From positions 57,930-121,929 of the forward strand of contig NAVB01000754.1 of NCBI GenBank assembly GCA_002179805.1: a stretch of DNA of 64,000 nucleotides, written 5' to 3'. Shown piece after piece: positions 1 through 12,869 of the stretch. This DNA is from Acanthamoeba lenticulata (taxonomy: Eukaryota; Discosea; Longamoebia; Acanthamoebidae). A program made the translations under genes and the position numbers. Within the stretch, counting starts at the first letter, position 1; every line of letters begins with the position of its first letter. Below the pieces are notes generated by a model. The model was not told the origin of the DNA, did no database searches, and was given only the letters and a program-made list of their open reading frames with translations.

Positions 1-1
1 G

Positions 2-3000
2 GACGACATGTACTCGATGGGCCGCGTCGAGCAGATGCTGGGCGAGCCCACGGCCAACCTTCTTCGGATCGACACCTGGGTCCCTCTGCCCGGTGGCGCT
101 GGCGAGAAGGACACCAGCGCCAAGTTTGAGCAGTTGGTCCTTCGCACGGCCAAGCGCCAGAAGGATGGCTCCTGCATCTACCTCTGGCGATCCGTGGAAC
201 ACCCGGACTACGCTGAGAAGGCAGGCGGCTCCGTGGTGCATCGCCTGGACAACATCGTCTCGGGCTTCTACTTGCTGCCGCACGACGACCCCAAGAAGAG
301 CGTCGTCTACTCGCTGTCCATGCTCGACGCCAAGGGCCTCTTGTCGGCCGAGGTCACGCGGGCGATGAACCTCATGCAGGCCCGCCTGCCGCTGAGCCTC
401 AACCGCTACATCGCCACAATCGAGAAGCGGTCGGCGCGGCTCGCCCAGGCCAAACTGGTGCCGCCCATCCTGCTGCCGGCCTGCTACGACTGCAACTGCC
501 CGTGGAACCCGTGGCCCGACGACGACAACAACAAGGACAAGGCGGACAAGGACGGCATCTCGCGGCTGTCGTTCAACGAGGGCGACAACATCGTGCTGCT
601 CGAGCAGGGCACCGACACGAGCGCCTGGACCGGCTACTCGTTTGACAGCGGCACGCGGGGCTTGCTCGACGTCGACTACTTTCGCTACGCCTTGCCAGAC
701 CAGCAGCAGGCCAAGCCGCCCAAGGCCAACAGCAACAACTACCTGGCCCTGGTCGAGCTCCTCTCCCGATCGGACCTCCTGGTCATCACCGCGCTCTGCG
801 CCACGACGGACACGCAAGTGGCCGAGCGCGTGGCGCACGCCTTTCTCTACGTCCTGCGCATGTTCCCCGGTAGGACCATCCCGCTGCTGGTCTCGCTCAT
901 CGGCAGCGAGGTCCGCAAGACGGGCATCATCCAGGGCTCGACGCTCTTCCGCGGAAACGACATCGCGTCGCACCTGCTCTCGGCCTATTGCCAGCTCGTC
1001 GGGCGCAAGTACCTGCTCAAGGTCATCCGACCGCTCGTGGAGAAGGTCATCAGCCTCTACGGCCAGAACAAGTCGCTCGAGATCGACCCGGCGCGAGCCG
1101 GGCCGGGCGAGGACATCCAGGAGAACGCGCAGACGCTGGCCGAGCTGTGCAACTTCTTCCTGAGCGCCATCATCGGCTCGCTCGTCAAGCACTGCCCGAT
1201 GTCCTTCCGGGCCGTGTGCTTCCACCTCCAGCGCGAGGTCATCAAGAAGTTCCCGCAGAGCAAGTACGTCGTCCTCTCGAGCTTCTTCTTCCTGCGCTTC
1301 ATCTCGCCCGCCGTGGTCAGCCCCGACGCCTTTGGCATCCTCGACGAGCAAATTGCGCCCAAGTGCCGCCGAGGCCTCGTCCTCGTATCCAAGGTCATGC
1401 AGAACCTGGCCAACGGTGTCGAGTTTGGCGAGAAGGAGGAACACATGGCCCTGTTCAACGGCTTCATCCGGAGCAACCTGGCCAAGGTCGAGGAGTTTTT
1501 CGAGGAGATCGCCACCGAGGCCTCGGCCGAGGAGGACCTCCAGGAGCGCGAGCTCACCCTCGAGGAGGTCTACCCTTGCGCCAGCTACCTCCATGCTGCC
1601 ATCTGCGGCAACCTCAACCGAATCGGCGTCAAGATCTCAGCCCTGGAGCGCGGCCGCAAGTACAACAACAACAACAGCAGCAGCGGCAGCGGCAGCGGCG
1701 GTGGAAGCGGAGGGAGTGGCGGCGGCGGTGGCGTAAGCGGCAGCAGCGCGACGTCGGCCGAGGGCCCGTCCTTTTTGCAGCTCCTCGAGGTGCTGCTGGA
1801 CCTCAGGGCCCCGCCGACGGCCAACGTGCAGACGGACGACCCGCGCGAGTACATCCGGAGCCACAGCAAGCTCCTCACCAAGCCGCGGGCCTCGCGCTCG
1901 GGCAAGCGGAGTCGAGAGGACAAGGCCGTCGCCAAGGACAAGAGCGGCAAAAGCCACGCCAGCAAGGAAAAGCCCGTCGAGCGCACGCGATCGGAGCGCA
2001 CGCGCGAGAAGCTTGGCCGGGACCGCGGCGTCACGAGCCCGGCAGGGAGCAGCACTGGCGGAAGTGGAGGTGGCCTCGGGCCGCGAGGCTCGCCGCTGAC
2101 CAACAGCCGTGAGTCTCTGGCGGTCTCGCCGGAACAGCTGCTCACCTCGCCCCGAAGCACAAACCGCAACAGCCGAAGCAACAGTCGCGAGAGCGCCGAT
2201 GGCTATTTGGCGGTTGATGAGGCGTCGCCGACATTGCCGGCGTCAGAGACGAGCGAGAGCAGCGGCAGCGGTGGCGGCAGCAGCGGCGCTGCCGGCGGGA
2301 CCGGTCGGGAAAAGAGCTCGACGCTGCTCAAGATATCGATGATCAAGAAGAGCGGCCTCATCGAGCGGATCAACAAGAAGAAGGCCAAGAAGCAGGACAA
2401 GAGCTACAGCGCCCCGGGCCTCGTCAAGGAGGGCAGGGACAGCGACACCGACGAGAATGTCAACAACGCCAACCTCCTCGAGGAGACGGATGACGCCTCG
2501 ACCAGCTCGGACCGGCTGTCCTCGGACGACGAGGACAGCTACGTGTCGGACGATAGCGTCGACAACAGCGAAGGCGGGAGTCCAGCCGAGGGTGAGCGAC
2601 GGCACGGGAAGAGTTCGTCTTCCTCGAAGAGGCACAATCGCGGCAACTTCACAGCACGAGAACGGACGACCTCGAACTCGCTGTCGTCTTCCCCGACGGG
2701 GACCACGCGGGGCGCCTCGCCGGCGAGCCTCCTGCGAAACGGGGCCGCCAGCAGCAAGACCGCCCGTAGCAAGGACATGACCGCCATCGCCAGCCCCCCT
2801 ACGGCCGCCTCCGGCAAGGAGGGAAGTAGTAACAGCAGCAACAACAACAACAACCGAACGGAGCGAGAACGAGGCGGCAGCGGGGGCAGCGGCAGTATCG
2901 AGCTCTCCTCTGCGAGGGCCGCCAGCAAAAAGGCTTCGGTCGCTGCGCTCAAGAAGCGTGCGTCTTCCTCCCACCAACAACACCAGCACAACAACAACAA

Positions 3001-3851
3001 CAACACGACCGACCACCACCAACGCGCACACGAGGTCGCCGGCATGAGCTCACGTCGTGTGTCTGTTCCTTCTCCCTCTCCATCTTCATCTTCATCTTGA
3101 CAGCGGTCGCGCTCCTGCGGCCAGGCGTGAGCTCGGCAGCGAGTCCATTGCTGCAGGCCATTGCCTCGTGCGAAAGCGGCGCCGATGTCACCGGTAAGCG
3201 CGCTTCATAACATACATACATACATACATATGTGAGCTTTCTTCTTCATGTATGCAAATTGGTGATACCCAACACTAAACCGATGTTATTTTTTTATGCA
3301 CATACGACGCTCTACAACTTGGCTGTGTCGCAGCAACGACTGCCAGCCTCAGTAAGCAGCTCGAGTCTTTGCACGAGGACCGGGTGAAGGCGTTCAAAGA
3401 AGTCGAGCGCTTTTTCATGAACCAGCCTCGGCAGGCCGTGGGAAGTGGAGGAGGTGGTGCGACGGCCATGGACAGCGGCAGTGGCGGAGCGCAGCGACAA
3501 TCGCCCCTGGCCGTCTTGTCGCCGCGCTCGACCGACCGGGCGGCGCACATGGCGGCCTCGTTCCCGTCGCCGTACATCATCGAAGAGTTCCGTAAGCTGA
3601 TGGCCCTCTACGAGGACAAGGTGCGACAGGAGGAGCGTCTCATCCAAGCCATCGTCTACCTCTCCTCGACCGCGCCGCCCAGCCCTTCTTCACCGCCGCC
3701 CTCTACGTCCTTTACACCAACCACGTCGCCGGCCAACTCAGGCAGTTGCCAGGCCGTGGAGGACAGTAGTAGTAGTGGCGCCCCCGCCTCCACAACCACC
3801 AGCGGCAAGCGGCCCACACAAGGGACTCTCCGCAGGAAGAAGAGCGAGTAG
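2..3851 (+). CDS. START domain-RasGAP protein, 5' end outside the window
   Basis: The protein is a GTPase-activating protein for Ras-family GTPases with a lipid-binding-like START module in front. Exons 2-3053, 3104-3193 and 3334-3851 keep one frame and give 1219 visible residues. The frame is open to the left edge, so the ATG at 8 is probably internal. The first ~140 residues read like the second half of a START domain (RSVEHP, then SGFYLLP, then YSLSMLDAKGLL). The RasGAP domain covers about residues 245-510: LFRGNDIASHLLSAY holds the likely arginine finger, and FFFLRFISPAVVSPD matches the family FLRFxxPA signature. The rest is low-complexity Ser/Gly/Asn/Lys sequence and ends in a Ser/Pro-rich tail after a short helical stretch (KQLESLHEDRVKAFKEVERF). 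The next gene is a Rap1 GTPase on the same strand, a possible but unproven substrate. RasGAP identity is strong; the START call is moderate because it is truncated. Confidence 0.85.
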
Positions 3852-5166
<1,315 letters not shown>

Positions 5167-5486
5167 ATCTTCTTTACCCACTGGCTCCCTTCTTCCCACT
5201 ACACACATCTTCATCAACACCGCCGGCCTTCTTCCTCCTTCGCATGACCTCTTCTCCGGCCCGTTGGCTACGACCCACGAGCTAACAAGAAGAAGATCAT
5301 CAAGATGGGGGAGACAGCTTGAGGCGGTCGATGTATAAAAACCAAATGATTTAAAATATAAAATTGAAACACAAAACAGAAACAGAAGTGGGTTTAAAAC
5401 TTGCTGGCTAACAACACACATTACAACGCAGCAAGCTTTAGGCTTGAGCCCTCACCATGTGCTGGAGGTTTACAACCAGATGCAGC
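5167..5486. other. Intergenic region between convergent genes
   Basis: This is the shared 3' flank of the Rap1 gene (+) and the RS-rich gene (-). It is AT-richer than its neighbours (for example 5330-5400) and includes A-rich stretches that could serve 3'-end formation. No exon is supported. Confidence 0.5.
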
Positions 5487-6362
5487 TCACGTGTACATTT
5501 GGTTGTAAAACTCGAGCACCTCCTTGCGTCGCTTGTCCATCTCCTTCTCCGTCTTGCTCATGTCGCGCTTGAGCTTGATGCGCTTCCCAGAGATCGCCGA
5601 ACGGGGTCCTGTGGGCGGCAGCAACGAACGACCAGGCGTCAGCTCCACATGAGGCGTTCTAGAACGAGCAAGCGAGAAGTTTGAAGAAGGCTGCGCGCAG
5701 GACAAGAGCGACGCACCTTTGCCCGAGTCCGACGAGCTGGACTCAGAATCCGAGCTTGAGTCCTTGAAGAACTTGGAGAGCTGGGTGGGGCCCGAGGCCT
5801 TCCTCAACTTCTGTGTAGCAAAAGCAACATGTCCCCCTAGATAAGCCCCAAAGGTGGGACGCAGAGGAGGAGTGCAGAAGAGTGCGCGGTACCTCCTTCC
5901 TCTTCCTCCTGCGTCGCCGTTTCTCGTCGCTCGACGATGAGCCAGAGGAGTCTGAGTCCGAGTCGGATGAAGAGTGCCGCCGCTTCTTGTGGCGATGCTT
6001 GCGGTCCTTCTTGTCCTTCTTGTCACTTTTTCGGCTCTTCGACTTCTCCTTCTTCTCCCTTCTCCTTCGGCGCCTCTTCTCATCATCACTAGAGCTGCGA
6101 GCAACGATTAGACAACAATCTAAATTGACAAGAAGAGGAATCAGTACTCATCGCTGCCGTAAGAGCGGTCCCGCCTCCTTTTTCTACGCGAGTCTCCATC
6201 TCGTCCACGATCACGGCTTCGGCTTCTGCTGCGGCTCCTGCTGCGGCTGCGGCTTCGCCTTCGTGCGGGGGGTGTGCGGCTCCTGCTGCGACTTCGGCGG
6301 CGTGAAGGCGGGCTCAACTCTTTGGTTGCAGGTTGTTCATTCTCGGCTTGTGTAGTGCACAT
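5487..6362 (-). CDS. RS/Lys-rich nuclear-type protein
   Basis: Four exons (6362-6148, 6094-5893, 5810-5717, 5608-5487 on the minus strand) join in phase to 210 residues. The first exon encodes an Arg-Ser dipeptide-rich domain (RRRSRSRSRSRS-type), the second a charged stretch rich in Lys/Arg/Asp and Ser (KKDKKDRKHRHKK), and the last two a less repetitive C terminus (ISGKRIKLKRDMSKTEKEMDKR, then LEFYNQMYT). RS domains are typical of pre-mRNA splicing and nuclear-speckle proteins, so a nuclear RNA-processing role is an inference. No RRM or zinc finger is visible. The ATG at 6362 is the first in the RS frame; an upstream exon cannot be excluded. I do not recognise the family of the C-terminal segment. 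Confidence 0.7.
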
Positions 6363-6691
6363 TGATTCATCAAATTATGTAGGTGAGTGGCCCGTGGCAT
6401 CCGTGAAGCGGTTGGGCATACATGAGCACAAATCATCGACCAGCAGGTCGAAGAGGGAGAAAGAACGATAAATTAGCCCCCGCTTCAATCAATCACGCAC
6501 TTGAAAAAGCCAGTGTCCTTCAGAAGCAAATGGACTACTTACTATCACGCCTGGCGCGACGATCATCATCCGACATGCTGCCACTTCCGTCCACAAAGAA
6601 AAACAAAGCACAAAGAATTGGGCCATTTCATTTTATCTTTTCCTAATGTCCCTTTGCTGAGTTAGGGCTTCGACGACAAGTACACTACGTC
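6363..6691. promoter_or_regulatory. Divergent intergenic region, presumed bidirectional promoter
   Basis: The 329 bp between the RS-rich gene (-) and the first Clu-LRR gene (+) must hold both promoters. No standard TATA box stands out. A T-rich stretch (6628-6650) lies about 45-60 bp before the ATG at 6692. Confidence 0.4.
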
Positions 6692-9600
6692 ATGGCCCAG
6701 CGAAGCAGGCAGGCCTCTCTTGAGTCGTCCGAGGAAGCAACACCTGGCTCAACCACCCACAACCTGCCTCTTTGTGAAGTGGGTGATGCTGAACTGCGCA
6801 TGCTCGCTGCACTAGAACGGTGGGCTGGTGAGGAAGAGCTCGTTCAAAAGGACAGCACCAAGCAGAGTCCTGATGTCCATGTGGAACGCAGCAGCAGCCG
6901 AGGCTTTTCCGACTTTTATGAGCAGGAGGACGAAGACCCCAGCGACACTGTCTACGCGGTCTCCGACTCCTACCTCAATGCACCCCCCACCGGTGAGCAT
7001 GAACCTGAAAAAGACGACGATTGGTGCGCCGGATACAACCAACCTCCTGACAGAAGAGTCGTGGAGACGAAGAAAGAAGAGCAAAACCAGATAGGCAAGC
7101 AGAAAGAGGACATCAACGGCTACAACATCAGCAGCTTTTACGAAGAGAGCGTGAACTGTAGGGAGGTTGATACGAATAGTGATGACGTACAGGGAGAGCA
7201 GGACGATGGCTCGTACATAATTTGGACGACCAAGCGAGCAGACCGGCACAAGCGCCACCTCCTGGGTGGTGATGCGTATGAGGACCTTGACGTGACCAAG
7301 ACCTATGTCAAGCAGGACAAGCGACACAGTAAGAAGTCAAACTTGTGGCAACGGGACTGGAACGAAGAGTGGCAAACGTAGAACCTTCCTCTCTCTCGAC
7401 GTATTGTTGGCGGATATCAGCTCACAACATTCACACATAGGATCCTGGGTCTTGACGACTCCAAGCGACGCTACGCCGAGCTTGCCTCCCTTTCCCAGGG
7501 TTCTTTTTTTTTTCTGCTTTTTGCTCTTTTATGATGTTGATTTTTAGATTTCTGCGCAGATTTTGTGGACACAGCCAGCAAGTACGGCCTGATCATCATC
7601 TCCGAGCTCTTCCTTGTACGTGTCCCCACCTTGCCCCAGCTTCATTTCGCTGAGGTTGACGATACATGATTACCAGCCCGATGACAAGAAGACGATCCAA
7701 CCGGCCCAGGTGGGCGGCATTGCCGGAGGCCAGAAGTGCGCAAGAGACCTTCTGCTTGCTCGCACACCTCTGAGCATTGATCGCAACAACAGCTTGTTGA
7801 TCTCTTGCTTCACTCTATCAGGTACATCGTGCGGGGCATCTTCTTCAAGCTGGCGTTCGACTTCCAGCTGGGCAAGGTCAAGCCCGTGTGGATGTACGGC
7901 GGCGCTCAACGCTCTGACGAGTGCGCCATCAAAGCCTCTGGCCACGGTACGCAGGCCTTTCTTACATCTTCACTATGCATAATATTTACGACCACATTGA
8001 CACGGCACGGTACCAGAGCTCAAGTCGCTTATCATGATGCATCGGGCATCCGTGCGCGGTCTGCACTACCCGCTCATGTGTACTGTCGACTACCGAGGAT
8101 TCCGCCTCGTCTGCTGTTCTGGTGCTCTCCTGCTGCACCCTCCGCCCGTCTCTAGCGTCAAATGAGAATATTAAAAGGAAGTGAATAACTATGCACAGTG
8201 CTGCCGATCGACTCGTCGACGCTGTGCTATGGCTCCAACAACGGCGGAGTCACGGTCCTGAATACAGAGGCTGAGCTAAGCGCGAAAGTGACCCAGGCAT
8301 GCCAGTGGCTCCACCTCAAGCGCCACATCGTCGGCGAACAGACTCTTTACGGGCCCGGCGATCTGGAGGGACACAAGGGCAAGGATGACCGGCACTACGT
8401 GGTCGATCTGGCGCGCCTTTTCCCGGCCGAGGCCCCACCATCGCGCAAGGCCACCCGCAGCATCTTCTACAACCTGCTGAGGCCGGAGCTCGTGCGGGCC
8501 AATCCCGTGCCGCTCTGCTCCGACGCCTTTTCCCAGTACTCGCCCCCCCCCCCCAATGCGAGGGTTTGACGGGCAAGGCTCACCAATGGTGGTGGTGGTG
8601 GACCGCAGGTGGCTGAGGGACGACCCGGACGCGCGAGCGCATAATAAGGAGGTGGTTGAGGCGACCCGCCACTTGCACCAGGCAGTGATCCCGCAGCTGG
8701 CGGTGGAGCTGGACAAGCTGCTCAAGCCTGCGAACGCTCTCAAGGTCAACCTCTCCTACGAGTTTCACCGCCGTGGAGGTAAGGAAGGCTGCTCCTTTCA
8801 ACATGTAACTTGGCCTTACGAATGATGAGCGCTTCATCTGGGGAGCAGTGAACATGCGGCACCTGGTGCACGTGCGCAAGCATGCGGTCAACGAGTTCAC
8901 CAAGAGTCTCCTCCTCACGGAGATGGCCGCCAGGCACACTCGCCCTCTTTGCGGATGAATGATGGCTGGCTTGTAAATGACTGTGGTCCAACGAAACGAA
9001 TCCGCCAGGGTGTTCAAGAACAAGTTGAGGCAGCTATTGAGAGATAGCATGCGGCGGATAAAGAGCTCCAACGAGGAGCCCTACAAGGCGCTCATAATCA
9101 ATTTCCTCAACACGATGCTCCGTCACCAGCCCTTCTTTGTATGTGCCACATCTTTTACCAGCTGCCTGGTGGCGTTGACCTCTTGACATTCCATGGGGCG
9201 TGGCACAGGTGAACTCGCGACCGATCACATGGCTTACTTTGATAGGGTCTTTGCTTAGTGCCAAATACAGCTCGAGCTTCGACAACGACGAAGATGTGCG
9301 AATTCTTCTGCGCCTTGACCTCCACCTCCTCATTCGGCGGTACCCCATACCAAGACTTGGCATTTTTTTAATTCTACTAATTATTAAACAAAACAAAAAA
9401 CATGAATTTGCAGGTTTGCTGCCATGATGGGGATTGCGCTGTCGGATCGGCTGTGGAGCCACTTGATGAACTACAACAGGCGCTTCCAGCCGCCTCTCGT
9501 CGTGCAGCCCGACCTGGTGCAGGTCAACATTATGACCAAGCACATGAACATCACAGAGATGGCTGAAGCCATGGTGCGTGTCTTCTTCATCATCACTGGC

Positions 9601-12600
9601 AGCACCCTAAGCCTGTGTCAAAGACTCAAGGGTTAATCTGCGGATTGGGGGGGGGTACGCATGATGACGGCGTACAGGTGCTGTACGAGGAGGCCGAAGA
9701 CATCGTGATCAACAACCCACCTGAGGCCTACTCGCTGCTCCTCTCGGCCGCCGAAACGCTGCGCCAAGTGATCGCCTCCGGCCACAACGATGTTGTCCTC
9801 CACCTCACCTTGGCCAAGGTCCGGCCATTCCCGCCCCCAAGCGCCGATCCCTTTACACAGCATAGGTCATAAGGGAGCTCATCGGGAGAACGTGGCGGTA
9901 GGTGTACCACCGGCTAGGCCAGCTGGTTAGGAGCACGGCGGTGACGGAGCAAGACAAAGTTGGTGCAGCCAGTTACCTTGACTTGTCGGCCGAGGCATTT
10001 GATCTCTGCCTCTCTATGCCGTACGTCCAGTTCACCTTCCTCCCCACTGCCCCAGCCTGACCACAACATCGTTTCTGAAACAGGAACTACCCGGTGTCGA
10101 CACACCTGGCCTACGGCATGCTGCTGTGCACCATGCTCAAGCTGCCCCAGGCCTTCGATCAGATCAAGCTCGCCCTCACCACTGATGTACTTTGAGCCCC
10201 TTTCACCCTCCCATCTTACTTATGACTGACCCAGTGAGACTCTCGCCCTAATCATAGTCATCGATGCTGGAGGAGACGATGAGGGCTGTGTCCATGTACC
10301 TCTCGGCCGTAGACAGCTTTGTGGATCTTGAAAAAAAGCTGATTATGACTTCGTGGCTCACGCGCGCGGGCGTCGAGGTCTTCCCGACTTGCGTGGAGGC
10401 TCTCGTCCTCCGAGGCCAGCTCCTGTGCCGCGTGCTCACCTTCAGGGACCACATGCTTCTGGCCTACGTGGCCTTTGGCGATCCCTACGCCCAGGCCGAC
10501 GCCCGGGCCGACCTGCTGAAGCAGGCCGCGGCCAACTTTGAGCAGGCGCTGGAGCTGAAAGAGGACTGCCTCGACGACCTCATCGCCCGCGCCGTACAAC
10601 ACGCGCGAGACAACGTGGTCGTGAGAAATGGTGATCACCGCGCGCCGTCGGTTGGCATGCTATCGCTCCTGGCCGGCCGCCACACCTCGCGGCTGGCACA
10701 GCGGCTGGTCCTGGCCCTGGCCGTCCTCCCAGAAGTCAAGCTCGAAGCCTACCTCGGCGGCGAGCCCAGCGACTGGGAGGAGGACGACCTCCGCGACGTG
10801 CTGGCCCTCCACCCAGGCATCGTTCGCCTCGTAGGATGCCCCCTAAGCTACCGCTTCACCGACGTGTGGGTCGACGAGGGCCTGGCACGCCACCACGCCA
10901 GCACGCTAGTGAGCCTCACGAGCCTCGTCATTCCCTACAACACGACCATGGCGCAGGCCGGGTCGCAGCTGCAGGCCCTGACCCATCTGGCCGTGCTCAA
11001 GGCCTCTCGCGACATCTTCTTGGAGCCATTTGCGCAGCTGACGGCCTTGAGGCGGGTGGAGCTGGGCGACAGCTGTTGCAGTCCGGCGCCGGCCGACTGG
11101 GCCCTGCTGTGCCGCAACAACCCAGGCTTGTCGCACGTCACGCTACACGGCTGCAGCGAGCTGGATGACCAGGCCTTAGAGGTTCTCGGTACGCCCCATT
11201 GGCGTATGATGATGGTTCATGCTGATGACGACGTGGCCGGGACCTGGGTGGGACCCACTCAGCCGAGCACTGCGGGGGATCGCTGTGCTCGCTCAAGCTG
11301 GAATCCCTGTACGCGATCACCGCGCAGGGCGTGCAGTACCTGTTGGCCAAGGCCACTGGCCTACTTGCGCTCAGCCTCGCCAGTCTTGACTCGTCTGTCG
11401 TACGCCCCATTGTCTTGCGCGCAAGTTTTGTATCAGCCGTCGCTGCTCGAGCACTGATACGCCCATGATGACGTCTGCCAGTGGTGCGGGGAGACATTCA
11501 TGCACCTGTCAGCGAGCGTCGAGCACGTCTTCCTCGATACTCAAAATGTGTGAGCCTTCTTCTTGGTCTGCCTGGCGTAACGTCGGCGTGTTCATGACCT
11601 GCTTTGTACCTAATGGCAGGCGGAGATGATGCAAGTGCTACGGGACAAGTGCGCCAACTGGCGGACTCTCCACTTGAACCGATGCCTGCTCGACCTCGAG
11701 TACGTCCATCGCCCTTACCACGTCCGATCTCTGCTGATGCTGCCTGTCGCATGCCGGCATTCCACAGGAGCCTTGAGACTCTGCTTGGAGGCGGCCATTG
11801 CACGAGTCTCACGGTGCTAGACCTTAGGAACACTCAAGCTTCCACGTCGGACGCGCTTAGTGCCTTGGCTCACTTGCCCATGGATGCGCTAACGCACTTG
11901 GATTTTTCTGCTTGCGCCTGGCTCGACGACGACGGCCTCGCGGAGGTGGCGCGCCACTGCAGCCAGCTGCGCACGCTCGACCTGGCCCTGGTCCGGCGCG
12001 TCACCTCCGACGGCCTCCTGCCCGTCCTCCAGTCCAACGCGTACGACCACTACCTTCAATGCTCAGCAGCACCGTCCCAGCTGACCTGAACCATGGCGGC
12101 CACAGGCGCTCGCTGGCCCGCCTGGTTGTGGACAACTGCGTGGCGCTTGACGCCGACGTGCTGATGGCCAACCTGCCGCCAACGCTGACGGGTCTCGCCT
12201 GCCAGGGGGTGGTCAAGCGCGACCACTCTCTCAAGGTGCTGGCTCATGCTTGCCCGCGCCTCACGTATCTATCTCTGCGCGTCAGCGACATCACAGACTT
12301 TGGGCTCAAGATGCTCACCTCCAACCCGCCCTCTGCCCTACGCCACCTTGTACGCCACCTTGCCGCCTCTTCACCACATCACCCCACTTTGCCTCTTGAC
12401 CATGACATGACATTGATGGTGATCATTCTGTTGGGACAGTGCCTCGGGCTGTGCTCCGAGATCTCGTACATGGGGCTGGGCTACTTGATCGCTGGATCGC
12501 CCAAGCTCCGGTATGCCTGACGCTCCCTTTTGTGATGCAGGCCAATCACCATCATGATCACCCAACTCGACCTTGGGGGGGGGGGTAGCATACTGGAGAT

Positions 12601-12778
12601 GGACAAGGTACCACTTATCACAGAGCAGGCGCTGCAGGAACTACGCAAGTGCCATCCGAAGCTACGCTTCCGGGATGACCACTACCTGGCTAGTCCTTGG
12701 GCAATCTCCCACGTCGAGTTCTCCCACGACCTTGCCCGTGAGCCAGACGTTCCTGAAGGGGGAAGGATAAATTATTAA
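6692..12778 (+). CDS. Clu-domain/leucine-rich-repeat protein, paralogue A
   Basis: This is a multi-exon gene whose product combines an acidic N-terminal region (~220 residues, first exon 6692-7377), a Clu (clustered mitochondria) domain, TPR-like helices and C-terminal leucine-rich repeats. The Clu part is recognised by LWQRDWNEEWQT (the RDWNEE signature), VDYRGFRLVCCS, TLCYGSNNGG, GKDDRHYVVDLARLFP and LLRPELV, in the order seen in Clu proteins. From about 10.2 kb the product has helical TPR-like sequence, and from about 10.9 kb cysteine-type leucine-rich repeats of the AMN1/F-box-LRR kind (LTHLDFSACAWLDDDGL, SQLRTLDLALVRR). Canonical Clu proteins act in mitochondrial distribution and translation; this architecture differs, so function is open. 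A TGA at 8956 is removed if the GC-AG intron 8934-9008 is spliced. A 12-C run (8543-8554) lies in another probable GC-type intron. Confidence 0.75.
8934..9008 (+). other. GC-AG intron in Clu-LRR paralogue A
   Basis: The donor is AG|GC and the acceptor CCAG|GG. Splicing joins ATGGCCGCCAG to GGTGTTCAAG in phase (MAAR-VFKNKLRQ), which lines up without gaps to the EMxAR...xxYL segment of Clu domains. No GT donor in the right phase exists nearby, and reading through meets TGA at 8956. Paralogue B has the same boundary. Confidence 0.65.
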
Positions 12779-12869
12779 AAAGCGCAAAAGTCACCACTGG
12801 TGTTCAGGGAAATGACTTGATTAATTAAAACAAGTCTTGGCTACGCTGCGCAGCACACACCAAACAGAA

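Noticed and set aside
2243..3045. Long minus-strand frames opposite the RasGAP tail
   Set aside because: They mirror Ser/Gly/Asn codon repeats of the plus-strand gene and show no independent signal.
5471..5507. Inverted repeat TACAACCA / TGGTTGTA around the stop codon of the RS-rich gene, as a terminator hairpin
   Set aside because: Eight base pairs with a 21-nt loop is weak, and hairpin terminators are not expected for nuclear mRNA genes.
8950..8958. In-frame TGA in Clu-LRR paralogue A, read as a broken gene
   Set aside because: The stop falls inside a segment that is removed by a GC-AG intron shared with paralogue B; the flanking exons then join in phase and fit the Clu domain.
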